From JAQUBU01 sp036677685 (GTDB taxonomy: Bacteria > Bacillota > Syntrophomonadia > Syntrophomonadales > Syntrophomonadaceae): a DNA stretch of 64,000 nucleotides. Below are positions 43,775 through 52,028 of this stretch, piece after piece. Position 1 is the stretch's first letter; every line of letters begins with the position of its first letter. The notes under the pieces were generated by a model. The model did no database searches. It was given only the letters and a program-made list of their open reading frames with translations, and had not been told where the DNA came from. The DNA is taken from the NCBI GenBank assembly GCA_036677685.1, contig JAVBWA010000012.1:184005-248004 (forward strand), given 5' to 3'. A program made the translations under genes and the position numbers.

Positions 43775-44236
43775 CTAGCAGCAATCTTCCATGCCTTCCC
43801 CGAAAAGATTTACGAACTTTCCTTTTTCTAAACGATAAATAGCGTAACCCACATTCACCCCCTTGGAGCCGGATATTATCAATTCAACCGGGGCCTTATC
43901 ATCAATATCCCGCCATTCGATGCGGTAATTTTCTGCCGGCGCCGGTGTCGGCTCAGAAATAACAACTGTCCCGGCTTCTTCCCATATTGCTATCATTTTG
44001 TTGGCGTCTGCACTATCCTTATAAATAACAATTAAATCTTCCTCCCCATCATTATTAATATCATTAACTCCGGTAAGAAGAGGCTGCTTGTCTTTATAAG
44101 CATTTAAATAGTATTCAAATAGCTTGTGGCTGGTTTCTATTGTTTTAACGCTATCTTCTTTCCGGTCTTTACCGCCACAGCCTGTAATGCACAGCAGAGC
44201 CAGCAGAAGCAAAATCAATCTTTTCTTCTTAGGCAT
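43775..44236 (-). CDS. saoC: Lipoprotein ending in Cys-Cys-COOH (SaoC-like)
   Basis: 153 residues from ATG 44236, chosen because it overlaps the SaoE stop by eight bases and opens with a lipoprotein signal (KKKRLILLLLALLCITGCGG). An FG-GAP/EF-like stretch (VNDINNDGEEDLIVIYKDS) follows. The protein ends NLFGEGMEDCC, with two cysteines as the last residues. I recall the family name 'Cys-Cys-COOH (seleno)protein SaoC'; the last Cys corresponds to Sec in some relatives. The exposed terminal dithiol could bind or cleave a soft metal or organometal; this is inference. Confidence 0.82.
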   Translation of the reverse strand: MPKKKRLILLLLALLCITGCGGKDRKEDSVKTIETSHKLFEYYLNAYKDKQPLLTGVNDINNDGEEDLIVIYKDSADANKMIAIWEEAGTVVISEPTPAPAENYRIEWRDIDDKAPVELIISGSKGVNVGYAIYRLEKGKFVNLFGEGMEDCC

Positions 44237-45344
44237 TTTTAACCCTCTGACCCAATTCGGCCAACCTTTCGCGGCATATTGGCCACCAAGCCGTAATACC
44301 CATGGCAATGACGATCAGCGAACAAGCATATTCCAACCAGACCGGAACAGCCAGGGACATCTTATTGGCCAAATCCATACTATTCCGGGCATTGCTTAAA
44401 TCAAAAACCGGAGTAAAGCCCGGCATTAAAAGACTATTGGTAATATAGCCAACTATCACACTGAGGACTACCACCGTCACCGTATATATAACTACCGTTC
44501 TTTTACCAATAAGTTTGTAAATACTTATTAATTCAGGCAAATTGGTCGCTACCCCCGAAAGCAGAAATGTAACAGCTACTCCCGGTGCTGCTCCTGCAGC
44601 AATAAGTGCTGCAATAAAAGGAATATGTCCAACTGCACAAACGTACATAACCGCACTTAAGATTACAATTCCAAACAAAGAAATAAAAGCAGGACTGCTT
44701 AAATAATCCTGTATAAAGGATACGGGAATAATCGTAAGCAAAAGTGCCGCAAATAATATCCCCACCAGAACATAGCGGCTTACCTGCAAGCCCAGACTGC
44801 GTACGCTCCAATCCAGTCCGCTGCAGATCCTTTTATGCCAGGGAGTTTTAACCGCAGTAAGAGTATTTATTGCTGATTCCGCAGGTGAATTTATCATAGC
44901 TTCTGCCATAGCAGCCGCCATTGGTGATACCAGCTCTTCCTTTCCCCATCTGTTGCCTATAACTCCAATAATGATCGGGAGTATAAAACCGGTAATAACA
45001 TAGATAATCGTCAATTCCGGTCCCAGAAGAGCAATAGCGAGTAAAACAGCCGCAGGATTTATTATCGGTGTAGCAACCAAAAATGCCAACGTAGGTCCTA
45101 AATAAGCACCCGAGTAATAAAGGCTCAAAGCTAAGGGCACCACTCCACAACTGCAAATAGGCAAAAGCATTCCCGATATGGTAGCTTTCGCCAGCGATGA
45201 TAATTTGGTATTACCCAGCGATTTTTGCAAAAATTCCGGGCGCAGCACTATATGTAAAAATCCGCAAAGGATAAAACTAAATACCAGCCAAAATGAACTT
45301 ACATTTAGTAATTGCCAGAAGAAAAGCAGGAATTCTTTAATCAT
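44229..45344 (-). CDS. saoE: ArsP-like efflux permease (SaoE-like)
   Basis: 371 residues from ATG 45344, which overlaps the SaoT stop by eight bases. About eight to ten membrane helices. LPICSCGVVPLALSLYYSGA carries the CSCG motif of the ArsP/DUF318 permease family, which exports trivalent organoarsenicals. FLVATPIINPAAVLLAIALL and YVCAVGHIPFIAALIAAGAA are the two repeat motifs. Predicted role: efflux of a thiol-reactive metal(loid) species. Confidence 0.85.
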   Translation of the reverse strand: MIKEFLLFFWQLLNVSSFWLVFSFILCGFLHIVLRPEFLQKSLGNTKLSSLAKATISGMLLPICSCGVVPLALSLYYSGAYLGPTLAFLVATPIINPAAVLLAIALLGPELTIIYVITGFILPIIIGVIGNRWGKEELVSPMAAAMAEAMINSPAESAINTLTAVKTPWHKRICSGLDWSVRSLGLQVSRYVLVGILFAALLLTIIPVSFIQDYLSSPAFISLFGIVILSAVMYVCAVGHIPFIAALIAAGAAPGVAVTFLLSGVATNLPELISIYKLIGKRTVVIYTVTVVVLSVIVGYITNSLLMPGFTPVFDLSNARNSMDLANKMSLAVPVWLEYACSLIVIAMGITAWWPICRERLAELGQRVKNA

Positions 45345-45600
45345 TGGCTTTATCCAGAGCAACCTTAACTGCCCCTTCAATTACCCTCCTGCTCAATTCA
45401 TCAAAACGTTCTTTTTCATTAATAATCAAAGTTCCCCGGTTAACCGGCCCATATTTCGGCAGATAATCAAAATCCTTGCCCATGTAGTATATTTTCAAGT
45501 CTATTTGTTCGGGATGTCTAACGGCTAAATCCCTTAAAACATCTCCATACCCGTCACAACAAGAGCAAGTATTAATGAATTCCACCTTGACCTTTTCCAC
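45337..45600 (-). CDS. saoT: Thioredoxin-like protein with CSCC motif (SaoT-like)
   Basis: 87 residues from GTG 45600, with GGGAGAG upstream. VKVEFINTCSCCDGYGDVLR places a CSCC cluster at the thioredoxin active-site position. DLKIYYMGKDFDYLPKYGPV, then NRGTLIINEKERFDEL, has the cis-Pro-like region of thioredoxin folds. First gene of the operon. I recall the family name 'thioredoxin-like (seleno)protein SaoT'. The extra cysteine suggests metal transfer as well as redox work. Confidence 0.8.
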   Translation of the reverse strand: MEKVKVEFINTCSCCDGYGDVLRDLAVRHPEQIDLKIYYMGKDFDYLPKYGPVNRGTLIINEKERFDELSRRVIEGAVKVALDKAND

Positions 45601-45666
45601 TCTCTTCTCTCCCTCTTTCTTATTTATTTCTATACTTAATATTACTTTTTTTTATCTATTATTTAA

Positions 45667-45729
45667 ATTATAATCGAATTATGTAAATAGCGTCAATTGA
45701 TTAACGTAATCGATATTATAGATATCGAT
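45667..45729 (-). promoter_or_regulatory. SAO operon promoter with upstream palindrome
   Basis: Minus strand: TTGACG (45691-45696), 18 bp, TATAAT (45667-45672). A perfect inverted repeat ATCGATAT-TATAG-ATATCGAT lies at 45709-45729, just upstream of the -35, a position suited to an activator. There is no regulator gene in the operon itself. Confidence 0.6.
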
Positions 45730-45920
45730 TGATTTATATGTAATTCATATTATAATATTATTTAATATTTTTTCTTTTACGCTGTATGGCATTTAGATCC
45801 TGTTCGCCGATTAAAAGACGGGCGCTGATTGAAATAAACTAAATCGGGGCAAAGTAAACTAATCAATAATTATGGGCAATATATGTTTAAAATCATTTTG
45901 AAAGGTGATGATCCGGAATT
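45730..45920. other. Spacer between the SAO operon and nfu
   Basis: Divergent upstream regions. AT-rich, with no further gene seen. The nfu promoter is not obvious. Confidence 0.4.
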
Positions 45921-46142
45921 ATGCGTGAAAAAGTTGAAGCTGTACTTGGTAACATTCGTCCGGCACTGCAGCGTGATGGTGGTGATGTGGAACTGGTTGA
46001 GGTCAATGATCAGGGAGTTGTTAAAGTTCGTTTGAAAGGAGCCTGCGGCGGCTGTCCAATGGCCTCAATGACTCTTAAAAACGGTATTGAAAGAGTTCTT
46101 AGAGAATCGATTCCAGAGATTAAGGAAGTTGTATCCGTTTAA
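45921..46142 (+). CDS. NifU C-terminal-domain (Nfu) protein
   Basis: 73 residues. The complete Nfu domain reads REKVEAVLGNIRPALQRDGG, KVRLKGACGGCPMASMTLKN and IPEIKEVVSV. The CGGC pair binds a transferable [4Fe-4S] cluster. An AAAGGTGAT site precedes the start. It stands alone, plus strand, between the SAO operon and the fossil cluster. Confidence 0.92.
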   Translation: MREKVEAVLGNIRPALQRDGGDVELVEVNDQGVVKVRLKGACGGCPMASMTLKNGIERVLRESIPEIKEVVSV

Positions 46143-46187
46143 TTTAACAATATGGGACTATAAATAAGCTGGTTAAAAATATGAGTC

Positions 46188-46256
46188 ACAAAATTAGAGC
46201 TAGCGGGACCTCCGCCAAGCATTACAAGCTCAAGTCTTTGTTCCGCTGCGAATGTC
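46188..46256 (-). pseudogene. 5' fossil of a lipoamide-dehydrogenase-like gene
   Basis: The minus frame reads EQRLELVMLGGGPASSN. The intact copy at 61.2 kb starts AEQIFDIVMLGGGPANYQ. The start ATG is replaced. DNA identity around TTAGAGCTAGCGGGACCTCC with the intact copy is evident. Homology stops after the first beta-alpha unit. Confidence 0.8.
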
Positions 46257-46688
46257 TCCCCCTGAGGATTGGATTTTTATTTCCGGCTCCATAAGAACTT
46301 CGCTTTTTATAGATTGAGCTATAGTGGAATACTCAAAGGCCAACTGCAGCGCTCTTTTTACAAGCGTCTCAGACCCGCCCCTTACTGTAATTTTCGGCTT
46401 GAGCACAATCTTTTTAAACCATGAAGTTTTATCTAAAAACTCTTCTACATTGCCTTCAATCGTACATTGGTAACTTAGCAGTTCCAATTTAAAACGCTCT
46501 GCTGCCCAGATGACCATCATGTGAACACAGGTGTTGACTGCCATCATGAAGGCATCCTCCGGGGTCATCATCTGGGAATAGCCAAAAAGACTTGGAGGGG
46601 CTGAAAATTCCATGTCAATACCATTTTCGCAAAAACTATGCCCGAGGTGCCCGCCCTTCCAAATCACATTATTGGTATAGGTAGACAT
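46230..46688 (-). CDS. OsmC-family protein (second copy)
   Basis: 152 residues, intact. HLGHSFCENGIDMEFSAPPS, MMTPEDAFMMAVNTCVHMMV and GGSETLVKRALQLAFEYSTI carry the family Glu/Cys active-site pattern (the Cys in NTCVHMM). It is closely similar to the intact OsmC gene at 61.2 kb. OsmC/Ohr-type thiol enzymes reduce organic peroxides or act on sulfur adducts, using lipoylated partners in the Ohr case. Its former operon partners on both sides are fossils, yet this frame is kept, which suggests selection. Confidence 0.88.
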   Translation of the reverse strand: MSTYTNNVIWKGGHLGHSFCENGIDMEFSAPPSLFGYSQMMTPEDAFMMAVNTCVHMMVIWAAERFKLELLSYQCTIEGNVEEFLDKTSWFKKIVLKPKITVRGGSETLVKRALQLAFEYSTIAQSIKSEVLMEPEIKIQSSGGDIRSGTKT

Positions 46689-46690
46689 AT

Positions 46691-46845
46691 TTAATACCCC
46701 CCGTTCTGTAATTTATCCACTTTACTCCAGCTAAACTCAAACCTTCTTCCTCCTGAGCCCAAGTTTACCCCAAGTAATAAAAGCAGGACTTATCAACTCT
46801 GAAAGTAAACTTGTCATGTGCATATTCCAGATAATCTTGTCCGAT
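46691..46845 (-). pseudogene. Fossils of the lipoyl H-like gene (5' end) and a DGC-domain gene (3' end)
   Basis: 46765-46845 (minus) reads GQDYLEYAHDKFTFRVDKSC. The intact carrier at 62.9 kb starts GQDFMEFTHDKFTFRIDKSC. The last codons before OsmC read VDKLQNGGY, matching VDDIVERGV at the end of the intact DGC-B gene. One deletion therefore fused the two ends and removed about 1.2 kb. Confidence 0.8.
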
Positions 46846-46996
46846 AAAACTACCCCCTTAACCGAAATGTTTTGAATGGCGCCATTCCCGTTTTCAGCCA
46901 GGTGTTTCGAATAGATCCCATTGAACCCTTTGGAAAATATTGTTAGTATAAACATATTATTATATATATCATTTTAAATCAAGGCAGGTGGAAAAG

Positions 46997-47110
46997 ATGA
47001 TTGAAAAACTGCGGGTATTATGAAAGCTCCAGAAGAGCCGACCCGGCTGAAAATTGTCAATGCAGGGACTTTGTATTTATGAACTCGCTATTCTTAATAT
47101 ACAAATCTCC
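46997..47110 (+). pseudogene. 5' fossil of an ArsR-family regulator gene
   Basis: The plus strand begins ATGATTGAAAAACTGCGGGT. It aligns base for base, with small gaps, to the start of the intact arsR at 63.17 kb, including the segments encoding EPTRLKI and LCIYELA. Frameshifts and deletions are present. The divergent promoter DNA before it (ATATTATTATATATAT) is also conserved. Confidence 0.75.
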
Positions 47111-47174
47111 AGTTATGTGTATTTATTAGTTGTGAACAAACTGCTTTATTTTTAAGTTTGGCTTAATTCATATC

Positions 47175-47232
47175 TTGACAATATGACCGGGTAGTCATAT
47201 GATGTTCTTATAATATGACTACCCGGTCATAT
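47175..47232 (+). promoter_or_regulatory. TetR-type promoter with two operator dyads
   Basis: -35 TTGACA (47175-47180), spacer of 17, -10 TATGAT (47198-47203). The spacer and -10 hold ATATGACCGGGTAGTCATAT (47181-47200). Its exact reverse complement recurs at 47213-47232. Each copy is itself a TATGAC-N6-GTCATA dyad. Two repressor dimers would thus cover the promoter. The TetR gene two genes downstream is the obvious ligand. Confidence 0.85.
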
Positions 47233-47296
47233 CCATATTGGAGATTTCACGTTTGTATTTGCGCGAACGAGGAATTAAAAACAATAGGAGGAGAGT

Positions 47297-47416
47297 ATGC
47301 TCAAGGGAAGATCCCACGTTAGCAGTCAGAATGATCATGCCTTGAAAGCATACGCACTTTGCTTATACGGTAGTCAAATAATTTTAATTGGGAGGTATAC
47401 CTATGAAAATAAATAA
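47297..47416 (+). CDS. Small leader ORF overlapping the methyltransferase start
   Basis: 39 codons from ATG 47297, preceded by AGGAGGAG, the best ribosome site in this operon. It begins MLKGRSHVSSQNDHAL. The frame ends 14 bases inside the methyltransferase gene. It may couple translation or be an uncharacterised short peptide; there is no known family. Confidence 0.45.
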   Translation: MLKGRSHVSSQNDHALKAYALCLYGSQIILIGRYTYENK

Positions 47417-48398
47417 AGCGAGTTTTTCCGCCTTGATAATAGCTCACTGCCGAGCCTATCATGCGGCACATGATGACCCCAAGATATTTGACGACTTTCT
47501 GTCCGGTCGTTTGATTACCGAAGAGGAACGCACGTACTTCGACAATTCGCTATATAGGTCTATAAAGGTACTTAAATATCTCGGCTCCGGAAAAGCTGTT
47601 CCCTCGATTATAAAGTTATTGCTGCCCCGGCGTGCTAAACTTGCTTTTAAGGCTATTCCCCCCGAAGAATTGAACCAAATCTCCGGCCTGGAATCGGGCG
47701 TGGATTGCTATATGCACGCTACCGGAGGACCTGCATTGACCATCAGCAGGAGCCGGTATACCGAAGACTGCCTGATGAAGGCAGTCGGGGAAGGACTAAA
47801 GCAGTATGTGATATTGGGAGCGGGTATGGACACCTTTGCCTTCCGGCACCCGGAATTGATGGAGAAGCTCCGGGTATTTGAGGTGGACCAACCGGCTACT
47901 CAGGATCATAAGCGCCAGCGCCTCTCCGAACTGGGCTGGGAACCTCCCGGGCAGCTATATTTTGTTCCCGTAGATTTCACACGCCAGAGGCTTGATGAAG
48001 AGCTTAAAAATTCACCGTATGATCCGAAAGCCTTGAGCTTCTTTAACTGGCTGGGGGTCACTTACTACCTGCCCCGTGAAACTGTATTGGATACCCTGCG
48101 CACAGTTGCAGGTATCGCCCCCAAAGGCAGTACGATTATTTTTGATTACCTGGATACCGATGTCTATGACCCTGCCAAAGCAGCTCCACGGGGACAGTGG
48201 TTATTGTTTTCCCTGGTAGGTGCGAAAGGGAAATGCGCGTTTGAACCCTCGAAGTTATCTGGCGAGCTTGCTGCTTTAGGGCTGCGCCTTAAGGAGAATC
48301 TAAGCCCCTCAGAGATAGAAAAACTATACTTCCGGGGACACCCGGGCAACTACCATGCCCAGGAACATGCCCATTTTGCCTGTGCGGTTGTGGAATAG
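47403..48398 (+). CDS. SAM-dependent methyltransferase, PPM1/LCMT-like (TIGR00027 type)
   Basis: 331 residues from ATG 47403, with GGGAGG upstream. GLKQYVILGAGMDTFAFRHP is the SAM-binding loop. VFEVDQPATQDHKRQRLSEL and SFFNWLGVTYYLPRETVLDT are signature segments of the leucine-carboxyl-methyltransferase-like family. In actinobacteria and Firmicutes this family methylates small carboxylates; the substrate is unknown. It is co-transcribed with TetR and a rifampicin-phosphotransferase-like gene, so modification of a toxic small molecule is plausible. Confidence 0.85.
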   Translation: MKINKASFSALIIAHCRAYHAAHDDPKIFDDFLSGRLITEEERTYFDNSLYRSIKVLKYLGSGKAVPSIIKLLLPRRAKLAFKAIPPEELNQISGLESGVDCYMHATGGPALTISRSRYTEDCLMKAVGEGLKQYVILGAGMDTFAFRHPELMEKLRVFEVDQPATQDHKRQRLSELGWEPPGQLYFVPVDFTRQRLDEELKNSPYDPKALSFFNWLGVTYYLPRETVLDTLRTVAGIAPKGSTIIFDYLDTDVYDPAKAAPRGQWLLFSLVGAKGKCAFEPSKLSGELAALGLRLKENLSPSEIEKLYFRGHPGNYHAQEHAHFACAVVE

Positions 48399-48424
48399 CA
48401 TAGCAAGGTCAAGGAGGAAAAATT

Positions 48425-49012
48425 ATGCCTAAAGATACTTTCATTAATTTGAGCGAAGAGAAGAAGAAGCGAATATTTGACGCGGCTGTGAAGGAGTTTT
48501 CCACCCGGCGTTTTAGCGACGCATCCATCAACCAGATCGTCAAGAACGCAGGTATACCCAAGGGCAGTTTTTATCAATATTTTGCCGACAAAGAAGATAT
48601 CTATCTTTACATGCTAGAAGAAATCTCAAAGGATATACATGAAATTATTGAACCCATTAATCTAAATTCGGGCTTTTTTGAAACCGTTATGCAAAGAGCC
48701 AAAGGTACCATTAAAGCAGGCAAAACAAGACCGGAGTATGCCAAGATAGGCGCATTGACGGTGATTGACAACAGTGATTTTATATTGCAGCTCCTCAGAG
48801 CATCCAACGAAAAGTACATCGAAATAATTGAGCGGGATAAACGGCGCGGTCTTATCAAGCCGGAAATCGACTCCGCAGTGGTTATTAAAATGATTTATAT
48901 CTTCGTTTTTAATGAGTATTTATACAGCGGGTTCGATGAGACTCTCTATTTAAAGCAAGTGGAAAACGCAGTTCAAATAATCAAGCAAGGTATTGCCGTC
49001 CATCAGGATTAA
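48425..49012 (+). CDS. TetR-family repressor
   Basis: 195 residues. The helix-turn-helix is KKRIFDAAVKEFSTRRFSDA, then SINQIVKNAGIPKGSFYQYF, followed by ADKEDIYLYMLEE. The C-terminal ligand domain is helical and variable. It lies 26 bases after the methyltransferase and before the phosphotransferase-like gene. The paired dyads at 47.2 kb are its presumed operators, giving autoregulation of all three genes. Confidence 0.93.
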   Translation: MPKDTFINLSEEKKKRIFDAAVKEFSTRRFSDASINQIVKNAGIPKGSFYQYFADKEDIYLYMLEEISKDIHEIIEPINLNSGFFETVMQRAKGTIKAGKTRPEYAKIGALTVIDNSDFILQLLRASNEKYIEIIERDKRRGLIKPEIDSAVVIKMIYIFVFNEYLYSGFDETLYLKQVENAVQIIKQGIAVHQD

Positions 49013-49064
49013 TTGAACATGTTGATTCATGGGGGGAGACGTCAATTCTAAGGGGGGTTACAAA

Positions 49065-51695
49065 ATGGCCTCATATGTTCTCGGTTTTGAGGAGATAGAT
49101 AAAACCAGGCTCGCCATAGCCGGAGGCAAGGGCGCCAACCTGGGTGAGTTGTCCAGGATTGAAGGGATTAATGTACCAGCGGGCTTTTGCGTTACCACCA
49201 AAGCCTACCAAAGAATAATAGAGGACAATCAAGAACTTAAACAGCTGCTTGATCACTTGTCTCTGCTTAGGCCAGGCGAACTGGAAAAGATCAGCCAAAT
49301 CAGCGCTAAGCTCCGCAGGGTCATTGAAGAGACCCCTATCCCTAAAAAAATCGAAGAGCAAATCGCCTTATACATCACCTTGCTGGGCGAAAAGAATGCC
49401 TATGCAGTGCGCTCCAGCGCCACCGCCGAGGATCTGCCTACCGCCTCATTCGCCGGTCAGCAGGACACGTATTTGAACATTATAGGAAAGGATGCCATTC
49501 TCAAACATATCAGCAGGTGCTGGGCATCGCTGTTTACTGATCGTGCCGTAACCTACCGAATGCAAAACGGCTTCGACCACCGCAAGGTCTATTTATCGGT
49601 CGTCATCCAGAGGATGGTTTTTCCGCAGGCGGCGGGGATTATGTTTACCGCCGATCCGGTTACCTCCAACCGCAAAGTGCTGTCCATCGACGCCGGATTC
49701 GGTTTGGGCGAAGCCCTGGTCTCCGGTCTGGTAAATCCAGACACTTACAAGGTACGGGAGGGTCTAATCGTCGAAAAAAAGATATCGACCAAAAAGCTGG
49801 CTATCTATAGTTTAGAAGGCGGCGGCACGCAGGAGCGGGAGATCGAGCCCCAGCGGCAGAATAAGCAAACCCTGACAGACAAGCAGATTTTACAGCTTGA
49901 AGATCTGGGCAGAAGGATCGAAGCCCACTTTGGCTCACCCCAGGACATTGAATGGTGTCTTTATGAAGGTGAATTTTATATTGTTCAGAGCCGCCCCATC
50001 ACCACCTTATACCCCATACCGGATGTAAACGATGGAAAAAACCGGGTATATGTATCCTTCGGCCATATCGAGATGATGACCGCACCCATCAAACCGCTGG
50101 GAATGATCTTCTGCCAGCTTTTATTCAAGAACAATATACTGGACAAAGCCGGTGGAAGGTTGTTTATAGATTATACTTATGATTTTGCCTCGCCGGTAGG
50201 GAGAAAAATGACATTGAGGCTATTAGGTCAATTCGATCCTTTGATAAAAACCGCCATGCTGAATTTGTTCAAACGAAAACAGTTTTTAAAAACTTTACCT
50301 CGTGGGAAAAGATCACTTCGCATGGGGGCACAGGGACTATCCTGGAAACTTCCATTTCATGTTCTAAAAATTTTCCACAAAAACGATCCCGGGCTTATAA
50401 AGAATATCATGTCCCGCAACGAGGAATCGGTCAGGGATCTGCAGCAAAGGATCGACAGTGTATCCGGTGATGAACTGTGCGATTTTATTTTACAGGACTA
50501 TAAACGTTCACTGGAAACTTTGGCTGATCCCCAAAGCACGGCAGCATGGATGGTCGGGATACTGGCAGTAAAGTGGATCAATAAAAACATGGAAAAGTGG
50601 CTGGGCGAAAAAGGCGCGGTCGATGTACTCTCTCAGTCGGTAGATAACAACATTACATCGGAAATGGGGCTTGAACTTTTGGATGCAGCCGATGCTGCCC
50701 GGAATTATCCAGCGGTAATTGAATATTTTCATCATCCCAATGATGAGACTTTTTTGGAGGACCTGGCGGGGTTGGAAGGCGGCGAGGCGTTCAGCCAGGC
50801 CTTACAGGCATACCTCGGAAAGTATGGCATGCGCTGTTCCGCTGAGATCGATATCACCCGGCCCCGTTGGAGTGAACAGCCAACCACGCTCATTCCCATG
50901 ATCCTCGCCAACATTAAAAACTTTAAACCGGGCGCCCACAGGATTAAATTTGAGCAGGGACTCAAGGAAGCAATGCAGAAGGAACAGGAGCTTTTAAACC
51001 GCCTGGAGCAATTGCCAGGCGGCAAAGGAAAAGCCAAAAAGACTAAAAAGATGATCCGAACGGTGCGCAATTTGATTGGCTACCGGGAATATCCCAAATA
51101 TATGCATATCCAGCGCAACTATATCTATAAACAGGCACTAATGAAAGAGGCCAGCAAGCTCGTACAAAAGGGAGTCATCCGGAAGAAGGAGGACATCTAT
51201 TACCTGACCTTTGAGGAACTCCGGGAGGCAGTTAAAACCAAGCGCTTGGATTACGGCATTATAACCAGGAGAAAAGCGGAATACGAGCTCTATGAGAGGC
51301 TGACACCGCCGCGCTTGATTACCTCCGAGGGAGAGGTCATAATGGGCGAATATGATACCGGCAGCATTCCCAAAGGCGCTTTGCCGGGCACCCCCGTTTC
51401 AACCGGCGTCATAGAGGGCAGAGCACGGATCGTTTTAAAGCTGGAGGAAGCCATTGTGGAGGAAGGTGATATCCTGGTCACCAAATTCACTGACCCTGGC
51501 TGGACACCGCTCTTTGTATCCATCAAAGGCCTTGTAACGGAAGTTGGCGGCATGATGACCCACGGTGCCGTTATTGCCAGAGAATACGGCCTCCCTGCTG
51601 TTGTCGGGGTTGATGATGCCACCAGGCTGATCCGGGATGGGCAGCAAATACGCATCAACGGTTCGGAAGGGTATGTTGAAATCCTTGGCCTTTGA
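49065..51695 (+). CDS. Rifampicin phosphotransferase / PEP-synthase-like enzyme
   Basis: 876 residues from ATG 49065, preceded by AAGGGGGG. The N-terminal ATP-grasp-like domain opens IAGGKGANLGELSRIEGINV and includes AVRSSATAEDLPTASFAGQQ, then QAAGIMFTADP and IEWCLYEGEFYIVQSRPITT. A helical middle domain (residues ~340-750) follows. The C-terminal swivelling His domain has FTDPGWTPLFVSIKGLVTE, then VGGMMTHGAVIAREYGLPAV. This three-part order is that of Rph, which transfers the beta-phosphate of ATP to rifampicin. Some homologues act on other substrates. TetR control favours an antibiotic/xenobiotic role. Confidence 0.8.
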   Translation: MASYVLGFEEIDKTRLAIAGGKGANLGELSRIEGINVPAGFCVTTKAYQRIIEDNQELKQLLDHLSLLRPGELEKISQISAKLRRVIEETPIPKKIEEQIALYITLLGEKNAYAVRSSATAEDLPTASFAGQQDTYLNIIGKDAILKHISRCWASLFTDRAVTYRMQNGFDHRKVYLSVVIQRMVFPQAAGIMFTADPVTSNRKVLSIDAGFGLGEALVSGLVNPDTYKVREGLIVEKKISTKKLAIYSLEGGGTQEREIEPQRQNKQTLTDKQILQLEDLGRRIEAHFGSPQDIEWCLYEGEFYIVQSRPITTLYPIPDVNDGKNRVYVSFGHIEMMTAPIKPLGMIFCQLLFKNNILDKAGGRLFIDYTYDFASPVGRKMTLRLLGQFDPLIKTAMLNLFKRKQFLKTLPRGKRSLRMGAQGLSWKLPFHVLKIFHKNDPGLIKNIMSRNEESVRDLQQRIDSVSGDELCDFILQDYKRSLETLADPQSTAAWMVGILAVKWINKNMEKWLGEKGAVDVLSQSVDNNITSEMGLELLDAADAARNYPAVIEYFHHPNDETFLEDLAGLEGGEAFSQALQAYLGKYGMRCSAEIDITRPRWSEQPTTLIPMILANIKNFKPGAHRIKFEQGLKEAMQKEQELLNRLEQLPGGKGKAKKTKKMIRTVRNLIGYREYPKYMHIQRNYIYKQALMKEASKLVQKGVIRKKEDIYYLTFEELREAVKTKRLDYGIITRRKAEYELYERLTPPRLITSEGEVIMGEYDTGSIPKGALPGTPVSTGVIEGRARIVLKLEEAIVEEGDILVTKFTDPGWTPLFVSIKGLVTEVGGMMTHGAVIAREYGLPAVVGVDDATRLIRDGQQIRINGSEGYVEILGL

Positions 51696-52028
51696 GATGA
51701 CCGGTTTCTCTATCCTGCTTATATAACATGATACGAATAAAACAGCTATCATTAAGGGCCGCTTTATTTTAAAATTGAGGTGCTTCGCCCATGAAAAGCG
51801 ATTTTTAACATAAATTCTATGCTTCTGGTATTTGGGAAAATGAAATCTAACCAGAAGTAATAAATTTTTGGGGTTTCCAGATAGTTTCAGAATGAAAAGC
51901 CAAAACTATTACTTTCGGGCTGACCCCCGATTATCAGACAATTAGTCTTAAATAGAAAAAGGAGGTCCCGGAAGTCTTTCTTTAAGAAAGACTTCCGGGC
52001 TATATAATTGAAAGATACCATGACAGAA
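51696..52028. other. Convergent intergenic region
   Basis: It lies between the phosphotransferase-like gene (plus) and the alcohol dehydrogenase (minus). It contains the palindrome listed separately. No gene is seen. Confidence 0.4.
51967..51999. terminator. 33-bp nearly perfect palindrome, likely bidirectional terminator
   Basis: CCCGGAAGTCTTTCTT and its exact complement are separated by one base. Both neighbouring genes converge on it. On the minus strand a CCTTTTTC tract follows. Confidence 0.65.

Noticed and set aside
39722..45600. In-frame UGA (selenocysteine) codons in the SAO genes
   Set aside because: All relevant positions encode Cys and the frames are complete without recoding, so this is a cysteine version.
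46737..46955. 72-codon minus frame as a gene
   Set aside because: It covers the lipoyl-carrier fossil and its promoter in a shifted frame; the homologous frame is stopped.
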